A stretch of 64,000 bases of DNA, from positions 434,001 to 498,000 of the forward strand of contig CALMNL010000006.1 of NCBI GenBank assembly GCA_937868765.1. The letters run 5' to 3'. Of the stretch, positions 24,113-32,697 are shown piece after piece. Positions within the stretch are counted from its first letter, which is position 1. Every line of letters starts with the position of its first letter. A program made the position numbers and the translations under genes. The notes under the pieces were generated by a model that saw nothing but the letters and a program-made list of their open reading frames with translations, was not told where the DNA came from and did not search any database. The DNA is from an uncultured Desulfatitalea sp. (GTDB lineage Bacteria; Desulfobacterota; Desulfobacteria; Desulfobacterales; Desulfosarcinaceae).

Positions 24113-25762
24113 CTATTTGGTGAACTGCTTGCGCATCTCTTTCTTGTTCATTTTGCCCACGCTGGTTTTGGGCAGCGCATCGAGCAGGTTGACGCGGTCG
24201 GGCACGCCGTACTTGGGAATCTGGCCGTCGGCGGCAAATTTGGCCACGAAGGATTTGATGGTCTCCTCGGTGAGGGTGGCCTTGGCGTCGGGCTTGGGAA
24301 CGACCAGGGCCATGGGGCGCTCGCCCCACTTCTCGTCGGGCACCCCGATGACGGCCACTTCGCTTACGCCCGGGCAGCGGCTGATGATGTCTTCGATTTC
24401 AAGCGAAGAGACCCATTCGCCACCGGTCTTGATCACGTCCTTGAGCCGGTCGGTGATCTGCAGGAAGCCATCGGGGCTGATGTAGCCGATGTCGCCGGTA
24501 TGCAGCCAGCCGTTCTCCCAGAGCGCTTCGCTCTTCTCCACATCCTTGAGATAGCCCTGGGTCAACCAGGGCGAGCGCACCACCACTTCGCCGGTGGTCT
24601 TGCCGTCGTGGGGCATGGGCTTGCCGTTGGCGTCGATGACTTCCAGCAATACGTTGGCCACCGGCAGGCCGGTGCGGCAGCGCATCTTGACTTGCTCTTC
24701 CTCGCTCCATTCGAGCATGTGGGGTTTTAAGAGGGAGATGGTCAGCAGGGGGCAGGTTTCCGACATGCCATAGGCGGCGTAGACGTTGATGCCCAGTTCC
24801 ATGGAGGCTTTGCACAAGCCGCGCGACAGGGCCGACCCGCCGATGATCACCTTCCAGGGGGCGAGGGGCAATTTCTTCACGGCCGGGTTGGAGACCAGCA
24901 TGTGCAGGATGGTGGGCACGCAGTGGGAGAAGGTGACCTTCTCGGTGAGCTTCAACTTGAGCAGCAGTTCCGGTTCGTAGCGGCCGGGATAGACCTGCTT
25001 GGCGCCGATCATGGTCATGGCGTAGGGCATGCCCCAGGCGTGCACATGGAACATGGGGGTAATGGGCATGTAGACATCGTTGGAGTTGAGATTGGCCTGG
25101 GAGGCGTAGGAGCCCGAGGCGGTCAGAATGGCGTAGGTGTGCAGCACCAGTTGGCGGTGGCTGAAGAAAACGCCCTTGGGCAGACCGGTCGTTCCCGTGG
25201 TGTAGAAGGTGGTGGCCATGGTGTTCTCGTCCAGGTCGGGGAAGTCGTATTCCGTGGACTGGCCGGAGAGCAGGGCCTCGTATTCGCAGTCGATGTTCAG
25301 TGGCGTGGTGGGGGTGGCGCCGGTGTCGGAGATGAGCACGATCTTCTTCACCGTGGAGAACTGGTCCTTGACCGCCGCCAGCATGGGCAGGAACTCTTCG
25401 TTGACCAGGATCACATCGTCTTCGGCGTGGTTGATGGTGTAGATCAGCTGCTCGGGGGAGAGCCGGATGTTGATGGTGTGCAGCACGGCGCCCATCATGG
25501 GCACGCCGAAGAAGCACTCCAGGTAGCGGTGGCTGTCCCAGTCCATGACGGCCACGGTGTCGCCGGGCTGCACGCCCAGGCTCTTCAAGCCGTTGGCCAA
25601 TTGAGACACCCGTTTGCCGAAATCGGCGTAGGTGTAGCGGAACTTATCGCGATAGACGATCTCCTGGTTGGGAGAGTATATCAGGGGGGTGCGCAGGATG
25701 TTTTTGATCAGCAGGGGAAAACCGTAGGCGGATGGGGTCGGTTGGATCAGTCTTGCAGGCAT
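24113..25762 (-). CDS. Acyl-CoA synthetase (AMP-forming, medium/long-chain type)
   Basis: The 549-residue ANL-family ligase starts at MPARLIQPTP after AAGGAGGCACCC. Motifs are YTTGTTGLPKG (ATP P-loop), YAAYGMSET, GWLHTGDIGYISPDG, RLKDVIKTGGEWVSS and the C-terminal catalytic Lys in KTSVGKMNKK. It activates a carboxylic acid to its CoA ester with ATP. Together with the nearby acyl-CoA dehydrogenase it points to fatty or alicyclic acid oxidation; the substrate cannot be read from sequence. Confidence 0.92.
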   Translation of the reverse strand: MPARLIQPTPSAYGFPLLIKNILRTPLIYSPNQEIVYRDKFRYTYADFGKRVSQLANGLKSLGVQPGDTVAVMDWDSHRYLECFFGVPMMGAVLHTINIRLSPEQLIYTINHAEDDVILVNEEFLPMLAAVKDQFSTVKKIVLISDTGATPTTPLNIDCEYEALLSGQSTEYDFPDLDENTMATTFYTTGTTGLPKGVFFSHRQLVLHTYAILTASGSYASQANLNSNDVYMPITPMFHVHAWGMPYAMTMIGAKQVYPGRYEPELLLKLKLTEKVTFSHCVPTILHMLVSNPAVKKLPLAPWKVIIGGSALSRGLCKASMELGINVYAAYGMSETCPLLTISLLKPHMLEWSEEEQVKMRCRTGLPVANVLLEVIDANGKPMPHDGKTTGEVVVRSPWLTQGYLKDVEKSEALWENGWLHTGDIGYISPDGFLQITDRLKDVIKTGGEWVSSLEIEDIISRCPGVSEVAVIGVPDEKWGERPMALVVPKPDAKATLTEETIKSFVAKFAADGQIPKYGVPDRVNLLDALPKTSVGKMNKKEMRKQFTK

Positions 25763-25863
25763 GGGTGCCTCCTTAATAATAAATTGTAAGGGGTTGATGG
25801 GAATGGAGCGTGGGACGGCGCCACAAAAAGCAAGGAAGGTGCCATCCGGTTTACTCGCCATTT

Positions 25864-25886
25864 AAGTGTAACGAATCCATACACTT
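25864..25886. promoter_or_regulatory. Perfect 7-bp dyad upstream of acyl-CoA synthetase
   Basis: AAGTGTA and TACACTT flank 9 bp, about 100 bp upstream of the synthetase start codon. The rest of the 25763-26025 interval shows no gene. A repressor or activator site is plausible. Confidence 0.4.
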
Positions 25887-26025
25887 GGAGAATTCAGCGT
25901 CACAGGCGGCGTAGCCTGGGTGGGGCACGGGTGACTCGCCCATTCGGTTCCTGATTCGTAACTGTCTTAAATCAATAAGCTAAAATCAGTGAGTCGTTAT
26001 TAACTCGGAATGAGTCGTAATGGTC

Positions 26026-27930
26026 TCACCCTTTGTGGCCGCTTTGGATGCCCAGGCTTTTCATTTTTAAATACAATGTCTTGCGTTCGATGCCGAGAAT
26101 GGCGGCCACCTTGGTGCGGTTCCACTGATGTCTGTTGAGCAGGGCGAAGAGATAGGCTTTTTCGAAGGCCTGAGTGGCATCGCGCAGGGGCTGCTCCAGC
26201 GGATAGATTTCGATGGGGGCGTTGCCCGCGGGCAGGCCGCCGTTCCGGCCGGGGACCCCTGTGAAGTCCAGGTGGTTCATGCTGATGTACCGCTGCAGGG
26301 TGTTTTCCAGCTCGCGCACGTTGCCGGGCCAATTGTAATTGATCAGGGCGTCCAGTTCGTGGCCGCGCAGCACGGTGCCGGGATGACCGTGCTTGGCCAG
26401 GAAATGCTCCGCCAGCAGGGGGATGTCTTCCTTGCGCTCGCGCAACGGCGGCAGGTTGATGGGAAAGATGTGGATACGGTAGAAGAAATCCTCGCGCATG
26501 GCGCCCTTGTCCAGCAACTGCACCAGGCTCTTGTTGGTGGCGCTGATGATGCGCACGTCCGGCCGTTTGACCTCCAGCGAGCCGATGGGGGTGTAGCCGC
26601 TGCCGTCCAGGGCGCGCAGCAGCTTGACCTGCATCTCTTCCTTGATCTCGCCCAGCTCGTCGAGAAAGAGCGTGCCCTGGTCGGCGTGGTCCAGCAGGCC
26701 GGGCTTGGTCTGGTCCGCGCCGGTGAACGCCCCGCGTTTGTAGCCGAAGAACTCGCTCTCCATCAGATGGTGGGGAATGGCGCCGCAGTGGACCGGTACG
26801 AAGCGGTGTCCGGCGCGATCGCTCAGGGCATGGATCGCCCGGGCCACCAGTTCCTTGCCGGTGCCGGACTCGCCGTAGACGATGACGTTGGTGTCGGTGG
26901 CCGCGGCCCGCAAGATCATTTCGTAGACCTTCTGCATGACCGGGCTTTTGCCCACGATCTCGCCGAAGCGGTAGCGTTCCTTGATGGCCGCGCGCAATCG
27001 CAGGTTCTCTTTCTTGAGCAGGGCCTCCTTCTCCTTGAGGGCCAGTTCGGCCTGCTTGCGCTTGTGGATGTCGATGATCACGGTCTGGGTTTCGGCGACG
27101 GCATCGTTGGCGCTGAAAATGGGTGAATAGAGGGCATAGTACCAGCGGCCGTCCACCGGGTTCTGGAACTCCTGCTGCACCGGCTCGCCCTTGCAGGCCC
27201 GGTCGTGGCCGCACCAGGGACAGGGCTGTTCCAGGCGGTAGATGGTGCGATGGCAGCACTGGCCCACGGCATCGCGGCCGATGAAATCCCGCAGGGTCTT
27301 GTTCATGTAGGTGAGGCGGTAGTCCCGGCTGCTGGTGTAAGTGAAACCGCCGAAGGCCTCCAGGATGCCGCTGAGTTTGGCTTCGCTGGCCCTAAGGTTG
27401 CGCTCGGCCTTTTTCAGCGAGGTGATGTCCACCAGCGAGGCCACGCTGCGGTCCGTGCCGACGATCATGTCCACCCGCAGCCAGATGTCGCGTTTCTTGC
27501 CCTGGCCGTCCAGCAGCTTGAATTCATACTCCACCGGCGCCTTGCCGGGGTCCTGGCGCCGCAGGTGGTGGTAGCGCAGCATCCGCTCGCGGTCGTCGGC
27601 GTCGGCGATGATGGTGGGCCAGGCGATCTTGCCTTCGATCTGGGCCTTGGTGAAGCCCAGCATCTTGGCGAAGCCCTCGTTGGCCATGGAGATGGTGGTG
27701 TCTTTTTCGATGATGATCGTGCCGGCGCCGGTGTTCTCGAAGATGCAGCGGTAGAGCTCCTCGCGGTTGTTGAGGGCCTGGGCGATCTGCATCTGGGCGG
27801 AGACATCCTGCACGAACCCTTTGAGATACTTGAGGATACCGTCCAGATTGTTCTGGAACGTGCCCAAAGAGGCGGGTTCGAAGAGCGTTTCGCGGGGGGT
27901 GGCTTTCGGGGCGCTGCCGGGTTTGTCCAT
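26026..27930 (-). CDS. Sigma-54-dependent activator with two PAS domains
   Basis: The 634-residue protein starts at MDKPGSAPK. A PAS domain (about 60-180, FENTGAGTIIIEKDTTISMANEGFAKMLGF) is followed by a second PAS with a Cys-rich insert (RTIYRLEQPCPWCGHDRACKG). Next come an AAA+ domain (GESGTGKELVARAIH, GAFTGADQ, GTLFLDELGEI) and a Fis HTH (NRTKVAAILGIERKTLYLKMK). The CPWC-x5-C motif recurs in sulfate-reducer PAS regulators and may bind a metal or sense redox state. It is on the same strand as, and downstream of, the acyl-CoA synthetase. Confidence 0.92.
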   Translation of the reverse strand: MDKPGSAPKATPRETLFEPASLGTFQNNLDGILKYLKGFVQDVSAQMQIAQALNNREELYRCIFENTGAGTIIIEKDTTISMANEGFAKMLGFTKAQIEGKIAWPTIIADADDRERMLRYHHLRRQDPGKAPVEYEFKLLDGQGKKRDIWLRVDMIVGTDRSVASLVDITSLKKAERNLRASEAKLSGILEAFGGFTYTSSRDYRLTYMNKTLRDFIGRDAVGQCCHRTIYRLEQPCPWCGHDRACKGEPVQQEFQNPVDGRWYYALYSPIFSANDAVAETQTVIIDIHKRKQAELALKEKEALLKKENLRLRAAIKERYRFGEIVGKSPVMQKVYEMILRAAATDTNVIVYGESGTGKELVARAIHALSDRAGHRFVPVHCGAIPHHLMESEFFGYKRGAFTGADQTKPGLLDHADQGTLFLDELGEIKEEMQVKLLRALDGSGYTPIGSLEVKRPDVRIISATNKSLVQLLDKGAMREDFFYRIHIFPINLPPLRERKEDIPLLAEHFLAKHGHPGTVLRGHELDALINYNWPGNVRELENTLQRYISMNHLDFTGVPGRNGGLPAGNAPIEIYPLEQPLRDATQAFEKAYLFALLNRHQWNRTKVAAILGIERKTLYLKMKSLGIQSGHKG

Positions 27931-28036
27931 GGTTGCCTCGCTCGTGTGTCGACCCAGCGGCCCCACGTTGGACCCGGCGCCGCATTACAAAGGGGAGCTT
28001 AGTACAGGTCGGGCGACTTGATCAAGGCGGTTCGGG

Positions 28037-29446
28037 CTAAAAATAGTCCTGCAGACCCGAGGGAATGAATTCGAATCGGGTGATCTCCTCCTGGACCGGG
28101 CTCGCCGGCGCGGCCGGGGCCGATGCAATGACCGCCTGTTGGAAATAATTCAGGTCGCCATTGCCCAGCCAGAGGTCCGCGCGCAACGGGCGCTTTTCGA
28201 TATAAAGCTTGCTGCCGGCGGTCAGGCGCACCTCCTTGAAGGCGCAGCGGCAGGAGACCTGGGCGGTGAGGACCGCCTCAAAATAGGCGATGCGCAGCCG
28301 GCCGGCCGAAAGATCCAGGTGGGGCCACAGGGCCGGATGGAATGAAAGCCCGTCGCCTTTGGCGTTGAGGCTCCATTGATCGGCGGGTATCCCGAGACGC
28401 TTCAAGCGCTCGGCCTGCGGCCCAAGGGCCTCGGATGGGCCGACCAGGGCCAAGGTGCGGATAAAGCCGCTTTCGGTGACCGCCTCGTGGCCTTTGCGCA
28501 GGTCGTTGGCGCTGCGTCGTCGTACCGCGGCCTTCTGGTAGCGACGTTTGTAGACGAACGAGCAGTAGTTGACGGCCAGGGGCAGGTGTTGGTCGCAGGC
28601 CAGGCGCAGCAGTTCCAGCGCGGTCGACTCGGACTCGAGGACCGTGACACTCTCGCCGTGCAGGTAGGTGTAGTTTCGTTCGGCCAGGCGGGCGCGGTTG
28701 TGGGGGGTCAGGCGCAACTGGTGCAGGTGCAGATGGCGGACGCCGGCGGCGGCCAGTTGCGGCAGCAGGTCGGCCAGGCGGCCGGCATCCTCGGGGATGG
28801 CCGGGATCTCCACGGTGACGCAGTCGATAAAGTCCGAGGCCATCCGCACCTTCTCCAGGTTGTAGTCTGCGGCGCTGATGTCGAAACGGATTTCGTTCAA
28901 TCCGGCCGCTTTCAAACCGGCCAGTTTCTCGGCGGTGACCAGGGTGCCGTTGGTGTAGAGCCAGATGTGCAGGGCCTCTCCCATCTTCCGGCGCACGGCC
29001 TGGATGTAGGCGACGGAGCGCTCGTAGGTCAACAGCGGTTCCCCGCCGCTGATGCTCACACCGGTGAAGCCGAAGCGGTTGATGTATTCGGCGTATGCCG
29101 CCGGGGTGGTGAAGGTGAGCAGGTTGGTCGTGGGCAGCCCCAGGTCATCCTGGGGCGTGGGGCAGTAGAAGCAGCGGCAGTTGCAACGGCCGTTGATGAA
29201 CAGGCACGACCAGGTGCCCTGGCCGCAGACGCGGCAGCCGGGGGAGAGGCCGCCATAGTGGGGCTTGGTCCCTTTGTAGGCCTGGGAGATGCGGTCGGCC
29301 AGGGCCGCCAGGGTCTCGATCCGTCGGCTTTCGGCCGCGGCCGCTTCCGAAGGCGCGACCCAGCGCAAGGCCCGGGCATCTTCTCCGTATTCGGCCTGAT
29401 TGGCGGCGATCATGCTTTCGCGGGTGGTGGTGGATGTCATGTTCAT
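28037..29446 (-). CDS. Radical SAM protein with additional Cys motifs
   Basis: The 469-residue protein carries the radical SAM cluster in CNCRCFYC (C-x3-C-x2-C). The SAM-binding GGEP follows in SISGGEPLL, then strand motifs HIWLYTNGT and IRFDIS. Upstream is CRVCGQGTWSCLF, giving extra Cys that could bind a second cluster, and there are further late Cys (VSCRCAF). The overall pattern resembles pyruvate-formate-lyase activase-like or peptide-modifying enzymes; the substrate is unknown. No precursor peptide was seen nearby. The 160 bp upstream contain both promoters for divergent genes. Confidence 0.85.
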   Translation of the reverse strand: MNMTSTTTRESMIAANQAEYGEDARALRWVAPSEAAAAESRRIETLAALADRISQAYKGTKPHYGGLSPGCRVCGQGTWSCLFINGRCNCRCFYCPTPQDDLGLPTTNLLTFTTPAAYAEYINRFGFTGVSISGGEPLLTYERSVAYIQAVRRKMGEALHIWLYTNGTLVTAEKLAGLKAAGLNEIRFDISAADYNLEKVRMASDFIDCVTVEIPAIPEDAGRLADLLPQLAAAGVRHLHLHQLRLTPHNRARLAERNYTYLHGESVTVLESESTALELLRLACDQHLPLAVNYCSFVYKRRYQKAAVRRRSANDLRKGHEAVTESGFIRTLALVGPSEALGPQAERLKRLGIPADQWSLNAKGDGLSFHPALWPHLDLSAGRLRIAYFEAVLTAQVSCRCAFKEVRLTAGSKLYIEKRPLRADLWLGNGDLNYFQQAVIASAPAAPASPVQEEITRFEFIPSGLQDYF

Positions 29447-29606
29447 AAGTTCAAGGTGTATACGATGGCGCCGGCGAAAGGGGCAAGTATCTTTTCCCGA
29501 CCGCCGGGCCCGAGATTATTTTGCTCATGTAACCATCGCAATAAGTCGATAAGCAGAAAAAAATAACAGCCGATTTTGAAATTACAAATTGAAAGGAGAT
29601 TAAAGC

Positions 29607-30575
29607 ATGAGCAAAAAGATTGGTATTGTGATGATGGCGGCGATGGTGCTGCTGGCATGGTGTGCCGCCGTCAATGCCGCCGGGTATGCGGGCAAGAAAA
29701 TTTTAATGATCGATTCGTATCATGAAGGTTATGAATGGAGCGATGGCATCGTCAGGGGGGTCCAGCAGACCATCGACGGCAAGGGCATCGAGTTGCGTGT
29801 GGTGCACATGGACACCAAACGCAATCCTGACGAAGCCTTCAAGCAGGCAGCCGGTTTGAAAGCCAAGGCCGAAATCGATGCCTTCAAACCCGACGTCCTC
29901 ATCGCGGCGGATGATAACGCATCCAGATATGTCGTAATGCCCTTTTACAAAGATGCCCAACTCCCGGTCGTTTTTTGTGGGGTTAACTGGGATGCGGCGG
30001 TCTATGGCTACCCCTACGCCAACACCACTGGAATGGTCGAGGTCACACCGATCGTCCAGTTGATGCAACAGTTCAAAACCGTTGTCGATATTCGGCGGAT
30101 CGGTTTCATCGGACCAGATAACGAAACGGTCCACAAGGAATTTGATAATTGCAATAAGAAATTCGGATTGAATATGACGGGATATTTCGCCAAGGATTTT
30201 GAGGATTGGAAAAAGGGATTTGTCGAGCTGCAGGGCAAGATCGATTTTTTGATCATCGACAGCGACGGCGGACTCTACAATGATCGCAAAGCCGAAATGC
30301 GCGCCTTTGTTGAAGCCAATTCCAAGAAACCTTCGGGTGCGTGCTACGACTTCATGGCAGACTATGCCGTTCTCAGCTTTGCCAAAATACCCGAAGAGCA
30401 AGGCGAATGGTCGGCGAAAGCCGCCCTCGAGATTTTAGATGGCAAATCACCCAAGAATATTCCCATTACCGAGAATAAAAAAGGGACGGTGGTGTTCAAC
30501 GCCCGCCTGGCTAAAATCACGAATGCGCAGTTGCCATACGAAGTAATAAGTGTTGCCCACCGAGTCATCGAATAA
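29607..30575 (+). CDS. ABC transporter substrate-binding-like periplasmic protein
   Basis: The 322-residue protein has a cleavable signal peptide (about 1-24, ending AAVNAAG). The mature part has the ABC_sub_bind/periplasmic-binding fold: KKILMIDSYHEGYEWSDGIVRGVQQ, IAADDNASRYVVMPFYK, RRIGFIGPDN, and a second lobe with DFLIIDSDGG. The start follows AAAGGAGATTAAAGC. No permease or ATPase is adjacent, so it may feed a signalling protein instead of a transporter. Confidence 0.8.
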   Translation: MSKKIGIVMMAAMVLLAWCAAVNAAGYAGKKILMIDSYHEGYEWSDGIVRGVQQTIDGKGIELRVVHMDTKRNPDEAFKQAAGLKAKAEIDAFKPDVLIAADDNASRYVVMPFYKDAQLPVVFCGVNWDAAVYGYPYANTTGMVEVTPIVQLMQQFKTVVDIRRIGFIGPDNETVHKEFDNCNKKFGLNMTGYFAKDFEDWKKGFVELQGKIDFLIIDSDGGLYNDRKAEMRAFVEANSKKPSGACYDFMADYAVLSFAKIPEEQGEWSAKAALEILDGKSPKNIPITENKKGTVVFNARLAKITNAQLPYEVISVAHRVIE

Positions 30576-30928
30576 CGCTGTATGCGCAATTCCTTCAGGC
30601 AGTTTTACCTGGCAGTGCCAGGCAGATCCAATGTGGGTTCGCATCGCTGACCGTCAGGTTCCTGGTTCCGACGTTCGGCTGCTGGTGGTGGGATTGGGGC
30701 ATGGTATCCCCTATCCCACCATCGCTCCATGGAAGCGACGCGAGCGTTCGCGGCAGCAATGGCCGGCAAGGCAAAATGCCGATACGATGTCGCTGCCACG
30801 ATCGGACAACCGCCCCGCTGAATTTTCCCAATCGCGTCTTCCCATTTTTCCACTCTGGACCCGAAGCGGCTTTTCCGTCTAAGATAAAGGTTTCGGTACA
30901 CGGACCCTAATGAAAGGAAGAGACGCCA
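30576..30928. other. Intergenic region, no gene seen
   Basis: These 350 bp contain no supported ORF. A small palindrome CCTGGCA-G-TGCCAGG lies at 30609-30623, shortly after the binding-protein stop, and may be a weak terminator. The end holds the ribosome site AAAGGAAG for the next gene. Confidence 0.5.
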
Positions 30929-32464
30929 ATGATTCGTACAGTCGCCCAATACCTGGAGAGTTTGAACGACGGCCGCCAGATGTGGTGCATGGGAGAGAAG
31001 GTGAAGGATGTGCGCACCCATCCCACCCTTAGCGGCATCATCCGCTCGGCGGCCCTGGACTATGTGCTGCCCCACCGGCCCGAATACCGCGATCTTTTCG
31101 TCACCCGGGACGAAGCGGGCGAGGAGGTCAACTTCCTGCTCACCGCGCCCAAGAGTTCGGCGGACCTGCTGCGGCGCCGGGAGTGTTTCGCCACGGCCAT
31201 GCGCAGCGGCGGCGGCGTGCTGCTGCACTGCATGGGAGCCGACGCCCTGGCCGCCTTCACGGTGACGGCCCAGGTGATGGACCAGAAGCTGGGCACCGGC
31301 TACAGCGAGCGCGTGGAGAACTACCGGCGCCTGCTGATGAAGCAGGATCTGGGCATCACCGGTGCCATCACCGACGTCAAGGGCGACCGCGGCCTGCATC
31401 CCTCCCAGCAGAAGCAGCACCAGGATTACTACCTACGCGTGGTGGACAAGCAGAAGGACGGCATCGTGGTGCGCGGCGCCAAGGTGCATATCAGCGCCTC
31501 ACCCTGCGCCAACGAACTGCTCTGTTCGCCCTGCCGCACCCACGGCGAGGCGGACAAGGATTACGCCCTGGCTTTTGCCGTGCCGTGCGCGACCCCCGGG
31601 GTCAAGATGCTGGCCGTGGAGCCGGTATCGCGCACCTACGATGACGAAGGGCGCTTCGACTATCCCAAGACCAGCCGCATGCAGCCCACCGAGTGCCTGA
31701 TCGTCTTCGACGATGTCTTCGTGCCCTGGGAGCGGGTCTTCATGTGCGGCGAGTGGCAGTTTTCACGCACCCTGGCCTATGCCTTCGGCAGCTACCACCG
31801 GCTGTTCGGCACCTGCAAGATGATCGGCAAGCTCGAGGCCATGACCGGCGCGGCGGCCCTGGTGGCCGAATACAACGGTGTGGAGCACGCCGACCACGTG
31901 CGCAAGAAGCTGGCCTGGATGGCCATGATCACCCACATGGTGGCCGAGCTGGGCAAAGCGGCCTGCCTCGACCCGGTCAAGGAGTTCGGCCACGACGTGG
32001 TCATGCCCAACGCCATGTCCATCAACGCCGCCAAGTTCACCTTCGCCAGCAATTTTCACCAGATGTGCCAGCACATGCAGGACATCGCCGGCGGCCTGTG
32101 CACCACGGTGCCGGCCTACCGCGACTGGCAGAACCCGGAGATCCGCCCCTACATCGATAAGTATTTGAGCGCCAAGGACGGCGTGCCCACCGAAGACCGT
32201 CTGAAGGTCATGCGCCTGATCAAGGACATGACCGGCAACTACTGGCAGATCGACACCATCCACGGCGAAGGCTCCATGGCCGCCCAGCAGATGCACCTTT
32301 ACGGCAGTGCGGACTGGCAGCGGCTCAAGGCCGCGGCCAAGCGCTCGGCCCACATCGACGGCTGGCAGAGCGATCCGGTCTACGGCAAGCTCTGCTCGTC
32401 CGACGACGTGCCCATGCCGCCGGTGGATGAGAGCTATGTGAGCATCCCCAGGGCGCTGAAGTAG
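30929..32464 (+). CDS. 4-hydroxybutyryl-CoA dehydratase / HpaB-family enzyme
   Basis: This 511-residue member of the HpaB/AbfD flavoprotein family has an acyl-CoA dehydrogenase-like fold. Family motifs include DLGITGAITDVKGDRGLHPSQQ, VVRGAKVHISASPCANELL, VFDDVFVPWERVF and SYHRLFGTCK. In AbfD a [4Fe-4S] cluster is held by three Cys and a His. Here Cys86, Cys101 and the His and Cys of YHRLFGTC are candidates, but His and Cys are one residue closer than I recall for AbfD, so the reaction is unsure. It might dehydrate a hydroxyacyl-CoA or hydroxylate a phenol. The gene stands alone with a strong ribosome site and a terminator. Confidence 0.8.
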   Translation: MIRTVAQYLESLNDGRQMWCMGEKVKDVRTHPTLSGIIRSAALDYVLPHRPEYRDLFVTRDEAGEEVNFLLTAPKSSADLLRRRECFATAMRSGGGVLLHCMGADALAAFTVTAQVMDQKLGTGYSERVENYRRLLMKQDLGITGAITDVKGDRGLHPSQQKQHQDYYLRVVDKQKDGIVVRGAKVHISASPCANELLCSPCRTHGEADKDYALAFAVPCATPGVKMLAVEPVSRTYDDEGRFDYPKTSRMQPTECLIVFDDVFVPWERVFMCGEWQFSRTLAYAFGSYHRLFGTCKMIGKLEAMTGAAALVAEYNGVEHADHVRKKLAWMAMITHMVAELGKAACLDPVKEFGHDVVMPNAMSINAAKFTFASNFHQMCQHMQDIAGGLCTTVPAYRDWQNPEIRPYIDKYLSAKDGVPTEDRLKVMRLIKDMTGNYWQIDTIHGEGSMAAQQMHLYGSADWQRLKAAAKRSAHIDGWQSDPVYGKLCSSDDVPMPPVDESYVSIPRALK

Positions 32465-32508
32465 AACTGCGCTCCTCCAAACGGCAGGGGTGCGCAAAAA
32501 AGGATACG

Positions 32509-32541
32509 ATGGGTGCGCAAGAGTGAACTTTGCGCACCCAT
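32509..32541 (+). terminator. Terminator after the AbfD/HpaB-family gene
   Basis: ATGGGTGCGCAA (32509-32520) and TTGCGCACCCAT (32530-32541) form a perfect 12-bp stem with a 9-nt loop, about 45 bp after the stop codon. A partial copy GGGTGCGCAA precedes it at 32488. Confidence 0.6.
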
Positions 32542-32618
32542 TGTTTGCGCCCAGGGGGGCCACCGACACCGCCCATCGGCCCCGGGCAGCCATTGCCCGG
32601 CCAAGGCATCAGACTTGC

Positions 32619-32664
32619 ATCGGTTTTCTCAATTCAGCAAAATCGGTTTTCTCAATTCGCGAAA
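32619..32664. repeat. Tandem 23-bp direct repeat
   Basis: ATCGGTTTTCTCAATTC starts at 32619 and again at 32642; the units are tandem with a 23-bp period and end in near-identical AGCAAA and GCGAAA. They lie just upstream of the lipoprotein gene and may be a duplicated regulator site. Confidence 0.55.
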
Positions 32665-32697
32665 AGATGATGAAAACGGCAATTCAGGATGGCTGGC

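Noticed and set aside
26026-27930. Two-component response regulator
   Set aside because: There is no receiver domain; the N-terminal parts are PAS domains.
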